Of a stretch of 20,194 nucleotides of DNA, positions 17,165-20,194 are shown one piece after another. The notes below the pieces were generated by a model. It was not told the origin of the DNA. It ran no database searches and was given only the letters and a program-made list of their open reading frames with translations. Source of the DNA: Flavobacteriaceae bacterium (GTDB taxonomy: Bacteria; Bacteroidota; Bacteroidia; Flavobacteriales; Flavobacteriaceae); NCBI GenBank assembly GCA_003533785.1, contig DQCR01000069.1:1-20194 (forward strand). Reading direction: 5' to 3'. The stretch's first letter is position 1. Every line of letters begins with the position of its first letter. The position numbers were made by a program, and so were the translations under genes.

Positions 17165-17172
17165 CTTTCTAG

Positions 17173-17886
17173 CTAGGTCTTTGGAGTGATTAAATTAATC
17201 AACCTATCTAAGGGGTAGGCGTCATCAAGCCGATACTTTCCAATCTGGGTTCTGCACAAACTTTTCAAATGGGCACCCGATTCCAAAGCCCGCCCCAAAT
17301 CGTAGGCTAACGAACGGATGTAGGTGCCCTTGCTGCAGCGTACTTGAAAGCCAAGCACAGGAAACGCACGGCTATCCAATTCAAAAGTGTCAATATGAAT
17401 TTTTCGAGCATCTACAGCTACTGTTTCCCCTTTTCTGGCATGCTCATACAATCGGACACCTTCTTTTTTGATTGCTGAAAAGAGTGGAGGAAATTGTTCT
17501 TGGGATCCTAGAAAAGTTTTTCGGACCGCTTCAATTTTATCTGGAGAGATATGGTCAGTAGGGTAGGTCGTGTCAATGGCAGTTTCTAAATCATAAGAAG
17601 GTGTGGTAGCTCCTAATTGAATTTGACCACTATATTCTTTATCCATTCCCTGAAATTCACCAATCCGCTTGGTCCATTTACCTACACAAATCAATAGAAG
17701 CCCTGAGGCCAAAGGATCTAAAGTTCCAGCATGACCAATTTTAATTTTTTTCAAACCCCATCTCTTTTTTAGTGCCCAACGAATTTTGTTTACCACTTGA
17801 AAGGAAGTCCATTCCAAAGGCTTATCAACCAAGAGCAGCTGACCTGCCAGCCAGTCTTCAACAGCTAGTTTATCTAAAGAATTCAT
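17173..17886 (-). CDS. truB: tRNA pseudouridine-55 synthase
   Basis: This 237-residue enzyme makes the universal pseudouridine at position 55 in the T-loop of tRNAs. The N-terminus has LLLVDKPLEWTSFQVVNKIR (17-36), and the catalytic motif GHAGTLDPLASG (51-62) contains the nucleophile Asp57. Further family features are KEYSGQIQLG (83-92), the FSAIKKEGVRLYEHAR region near 136-151 and KGTYIRSLAYDLG near 185-197. It is shorter than E. coli TruB (314 residues) and appears to lack the C-terminal PUA-like domain. Its start overlaps the end of uppP by 17 nt, suggesting coupled translation. Confidence 0.96.
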   Translation of the reverse strand: MNSLDKLAVEDWLAGQLLLVDKPLEWTSFQVVNKIRWALKKRWGLKKIKIGHAGTLDPLASGLLLICVGKWTKRIGEFQGMDKEYSGQIQLGATTPSYDLETAIDTTYPTDHISPDKIEAVRKTFLGSQEQFPPLFSAIKKEGVRLYEHARKGETVAVDARKIHIDTFELDSRAFPVLGFQVRCSKGTYIRSLAYDLGRALESGAHLKSLCRTQIGKYRLDDAYPLDRLINLITPKT

Positions 17887-18661
17887 AACTCATTGCAACA
17901 AGTCCAACCACCAAACAATACACTGCAAAATAAGTGAGTTGACTTTTTTTAACCAAAGCAATCATCCAACGACAAGCCAGTATCCCAGTGAAAAATGCAG
18001 TGATAAAGCCAATAAAAAGAGGAGTGTAGGCTACTTCTGTAGAAGCAAAATCTACATCCAGTAGGCTTTTGAACATGCTTCCAAAGATTAATGGAATCAC
18101 CATGAGAAAGGAAAATCGAGCTGCTTTTTCACGTTCAACACCCAGCAAAACAGCGGTAGCAATCGTAGCCCCACTTCTTGATATACCGGGTAAAATGGCA
18201 ATAGCTTGGGCGAGGCCTATAACCAATGCATTTTTGGGAGTTAATGAGTTTCCTGCGGCTTTGCTACTGTCGGCCAAGCGAAGCAATACGGCAGTGAGCA
18301 CTAAGGCCACACCAACCCAGCCCAAGCGCCCTTCAAATAAAAGAGCAACCTGTTCTTCGAAAAACAAACCGATGCCGGCAGCAGGAAGCATAGAAATGAC
18401 GATTAGGCTTGCAAAGAGCCAACTAGCATTCATTTTTAATTCAACGAGTCCTTTTAAGATCTCCAAAATGTCTTTTCTAAACACAATCAGAGTACTCAAA
18501 GCAGTAGCCGTATGTAATACTAAGGTGAGTAGAAGGCCTTCTTGGGGAACGGAATCACCAAGTAGAATTTTGGCCAGCTCCAAATGACCACTAGATGAAA
18601 CGGGAAGGAATTCGGTGAGTCCTTGAATCACTCCCAACATAAAAGCCGACAACCACTCCAT
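17870..18661 (-). CDS. uppP: Undecaprenyl-diphosphatase
   Basis: This 263-residue integral membrane phosphatase of the BacA/UppP family recycles undecaprenyl pyrophosphate to undecaprenyl phosphate, the lipid carrier for peptidoglycan and other surface polymers. Overexpression of the family gives bacitracin resistance. The signature QGLTEFLPVSSSGHLELA (13-30) contains the acidic residue Glu17 and His26. The second signature LPGISRSGATI (157-167) contains Arg162. About eight hydrophobic helices cover the protein. It overlaps the upstream DUF3098 gene by one base (TAATG) and truB by 17 nt, so it is inside a tightly coupled operon. Confidence 0.96.
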   Translation of the reverse strand: MEWLSAFMLGVIQGLTEFLPVSSSGHLELAKILLGDSVPQEGLLLTLVLHTATALSTLIVFRKDILEILKGLVELKMNASWLFASLIVISMLPAAGIGLFFEEQVALLFEGRLGWVGVALVLTAVLLRLADSSKAAGNSLTPKNALVIGLAQAIAILPGISRSGATIATAVLLGVEREKAARFSFLMVIPLIFGSMFKSLLDVDFASTEVAYTPLFIGFITAFFTGILACRWMIALVKKSQLTYFAVYCLVVGLVAMSYEFFR

Positions 18662-18897
18662 TAAGACTTGGTTTGTGCAAAAATGGAATATACGGCAACT
18701 CCAAATCCTACAAGAACAAATGTTGGAGCCAATCGGATTCTTTGAAAATTGAAAATTTCGGGATTGAACACGGAAGGGTCTTCACTTCCTCCTCCCGACA
18801 TCAAGACAAATCCCAAAATAATGATTCCCAAGGCAAGGCCCAGAAGGCGATAGTTTTTTTTGTCAAAAATGAAGTTTTTCTTTTTTCTAGATTCCAT
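18661..18897 (-). CDS. DUF3098 family small membrane protein
   Basis: This 78-residue protein has a basic N-terminus (ESRKKKNFIFDKKNY), a membrane helix at about 18-35, a short polar loop with GGGSEDPSVFNPEIFNF (35-51) and a second helix at about 55-73. This matches the DUF3098 family of Bacteroidota, whose function is not known. It lies 11 nt after ftsX and shares one base with the start of uppP, so translation is likely coupled. The position between a division protein and the lipid-carrier phosphatase hints at an envelope role, but that is inference. Confidence 0.85.
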   Translation of the reverse strand: MESRKKKNFIFDKKNYRLLGLALGIIILGFVLMSGGGSEDPSVFNPEIFNFQRIRLAPTFVLVGFGVAVYSIFAQTKS

Positions 18898-18908
18898 GGA
18901 TAAGAAGG

Positions 18909-19784
18909 TTAATATATGGCATTGGTATTTAGATTAAGATACCGTTGTGTTGCAAAATAGGTGCTAAAATAGGTAATGCTTACTCCAAGCAGAACAACAA
19001 TTCCAAGAATAAGCGCCGGCTCTTCAGGACGACGCAGAATTTGCAATTCGGGAAAACGCTTGTTAAGCTCCCAAACTACGGCGGTAACTCCTGCGCTGGC
19101 GAGAAGTGATGCTATGGCTCCCAGCTGGACATGAGTTCGAATAAATGGACGGCGAATAAACCGTTTGTGAGCACCAACTAATTGCATGGTTTTAATAATA
19201 AAACGTTTGGAATGTATAGACAGCCGTATCGAACTATTGATTAGTAACATGGCTACAATCACAAACAGAAGGGCAGTGAATAAAAACCAATAGGATATTT
19301 TCTGAATATTCGTGTCCAAAAGTTCAAGTAAAGGTTTATCATAGGTGATTTCATTCACAAAATTGTAATCTAGGGATTCACTTAAATTTTTCACGAAAAT
19401 TGGAGTCGCATAGGAAGCATTAAAATACACATCTACCGAAGCCAATAAGGGGTTGTAACCTAAAAACTCCATAAAGTCTTCACCAATTTCATTGGTGTAA
19501 ATTTCAGCCGCTTCTTCCTTTGTGACCCAAACCACTTTCTTAGTTGCAGGATTCAATTGTAGTGTTTTGATCAACTGTTGAACTTCTATTTCTTTAGCAG
19601 TGTCATTGACATAAAGAGATAAAGCGATCTGTTCTTTAAAATGATCGGCCACCTTTTTGGAATTTATCAAAAGGACGCCCAGGATGCCAACCAGGAATAG
19701 GACCAACGCAATGCTAACAACTACCGAAAAATAAGTATTTCTGAGGCGGCGTTTTTGAAAACGATCTTCTGCGGATTTTTGCAA
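18909..19784 (-). CDS. ftsX: Cell division protein FtsX
   Basis: FtsX is the membrane part of the FtsE-FtsX ABC-type complex that controls peptidoglycan hydrolases at the division site. From the chosen TTG start the protein has 291 residues. It has a basic N-terminus with FQKRRL (9-14), a membrane helix at about 18-40, a periplasmic domain at about 45-160, then helices at about 165-185, 220-238 and 257-277. This is the normal four-helix layout. The frame stays open upstream to an ATG at 20051, but those 89 extra codons are antisense to leuS and carry no FtsX features. TTG 19784 gives a family-like N-terminus, and a near-consensus -7 element lies 17 nt upstream. No ftsE is adjacent. It is the first gene of the minus-strand series. 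Confidence 0.9.
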   Translation of the reverse strand: MQKSAEDRFQKRRLRNTYFSVVVSIALVLFLVGILGVLLINSKKVADHFKEQIALSLYVNDTAKEIEVQQLIKTLQLNPATKKVVWVTKEEAAEIYTNEIGEDFMEFLGYNPLLASVDVYFNASYATPIFVKNLSESLDYNFVNEITYDKPLLELLDTNIQKISYWFLFTALLFVIVAMLLINSSIRLSIHSKRFIIKTMQLVGAHKRFIRRPFIRTHVQLGAIASLLASAGVTAVVWELNKRFPELQILRRPEEPALILGIVVLLGVSITYFSTYFATQRYLNLNTNAIY

Positions 19785-19801
19785 AGGAGTGAATTTAAAA
19801 G

Positions 19802-19809
19802 TAAAAATA
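19802..19809 (-). promoter_or_regulatory. Candidate -7 promoter element for ftsX operon
   Basis: On the minus strand this reads TATTTTTA, one base from TAnnTTTG, and ends 17 nt before the TTG proposed as the ftsX start. The spacing equals that of the exact elements before asnS and pyrH, which supports both the promoter and the start choice. Confidence 0.4.
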
Positions 19810-19872
19810 AGAAACAAAGCAGTACGGATTACTTTTAAGGCTTTCAAACTTTTTCTTTCAGGGGCAGTACCG

Positions 19873-19880
19873 TATTTTTG
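19873..19880 (+). promoter_or_regulatory. Candidate -7 promoter element for leuS
   Basis: TATTTTTG matches TAnnTTTG exactly and ends 18 nt before the leuS GTG. It lies in the 114-nt divergent spacer between ftsX and leuS. No clear -33 element was found. Confidence 0.55.
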
Positions 19881-19898
19881 GGCTATAAAAAATTGGGT

Positions 19899-20194
19899 GT
19901 GACCTACGACTTTAAGGGAATTGAAATTAAATGGCAAAAATATTGGGCCGAGAACCAAACCTATCGTGCCGACAATAACAGCTCCAAACCAAAATACTAT
20001 GTCTTGGATATGTTTCCTTATCCCTCGGGGGCAGGGTTGCATGTGGGGCATCCATTAGGATACATTGCTAGTGATATAGTATCTCGGTATTACCGTCACA
20101 AAGGGTATAATGTATTGCATCCACAGGGTTATGATTCTTTTGGATTACCAGCAGAACAATATGCCATTCAAACCGGTCAGCATCCTGCCACCAC
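19899..20194 (+). CDS. leuS: Leucine--tRNA ligase, N-terminal part (runs off the window)
   Basis: The first 98 codons of leucyl-tRNA synthetase, a class I enzyme that charges tRNA-Leu, are present; the rest lies beyond position 20194. The translation begins [19 protein letters not shown]. It continues with [20 protein letters not shown] (33-52), containing the class I HIGH-type motif as HVGH (48-51), and later has [19 protein letters not shown]. All are strongly characteristic of bacterial LeuRS. The start is GTG at 19899; there is no in-frame ATG nearby and the MTYDF N-terminus fits related LeuRS proteins. It is transcribed divergently from ftsX, with an exact -7 element 18 nt upstream. There are no internal stops. 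Confidence 0.95.
   Translation, partial: MTYDFKGIEIKWQKYWAENQTYRADNNSSKPKYYVLDMFPYPSGAGLHVGHPLGYIASDIVSRYYRHKGYNVLHPQGYDSFGLPAEQYAIQTGQHPAT

Noticed and set aside
8456..19880. Search for TTG-type -33 elements about 20 bp upstream of the -7 matches
   Set aside because: None of the candidates has a convincing TTG at the expected distance, so -33 boxes are not annotated.
1..20194. Search for CRISPR repeats, insertion sequences, tRNA or rRNA genes, and toxin or defence genes
   Set aside because: No repeated spacer pattern, transposase, terminal repeat, RNA gene or defence-related protein was recognised.

Overview
The window looks like a housekeeping stretch of a Flavobacteriia (Bacteroidota) chromosome. 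The evidence is a large TonB-dependent receptor with an N-terminal carboxypeptidase-regulatory-like domain, an ExbB gene followed by a small membrane protein and two ExbD genes, a DUF3098 gene, LeuRS and FtsX N-termini of flavobacterial type, AT-rich spacers without Shine-Dalgarno sequences, and repeated matches to the Bacteroidota -7 promoter element TAnnTTTG. The genus cannot be named from the sequence alone.

Layout. Positions 1-447 hold no gene but contain several palindromes. A plus-strand block follows: an Oar-like TonB-dependent receptor (448-3588) closed by a strong terminator, then exbB, a four-helix membrane protein, exbD and exbD (3914-6307) closed by a second terminator, then a small outer-membrane beta-barrel protein (6368-7000). 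The minus strand then carries twelve genes without a strand switch. Read in their own direction they are ftsX, DUF3098, uppP, truB, nadA, nadB, nadC, pyrH, frr, an RND/MMPL-type transporter, asnS and rpoN (19784 down to 6997). At the right edge the first 98 codons of leuS run off the window on the plus strand, divergent from ftsX.

Function. The plus-strand block makes an outer-membrane receptor and an inner-membrane proton-motive-force complex of the ExbB/ExbD type that could energise receptors of that class; no tonB is present. The minus strand groups cell division and envelope functions (ftsX, uppP), tRNA modification (truB), the complete de novo aspartate-to-nicotinate-mononucleotide pathway (nadA, nadB, nadC), UMP kinase with ribosome recycling factor, a transporter, asparaginyl-tRNA synthetase and sigma-54.

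No defence system, mobile element, CRISPR array, tRNA or rRNA was recognised, and I do not see a convincing undescribed system. The observations most worth following are: exact -7 promoter elements 16-18 nt upstream of the start codons of rpoN, asnS, pyrH and leuS; the non-ATG starts of leuS and ftsX, which alter the gene models; the inverted repeat next to the exbB promoter; the uncharacterised membrane protein inside the exb operon; and the palindrome cluster upstream of the receptor.
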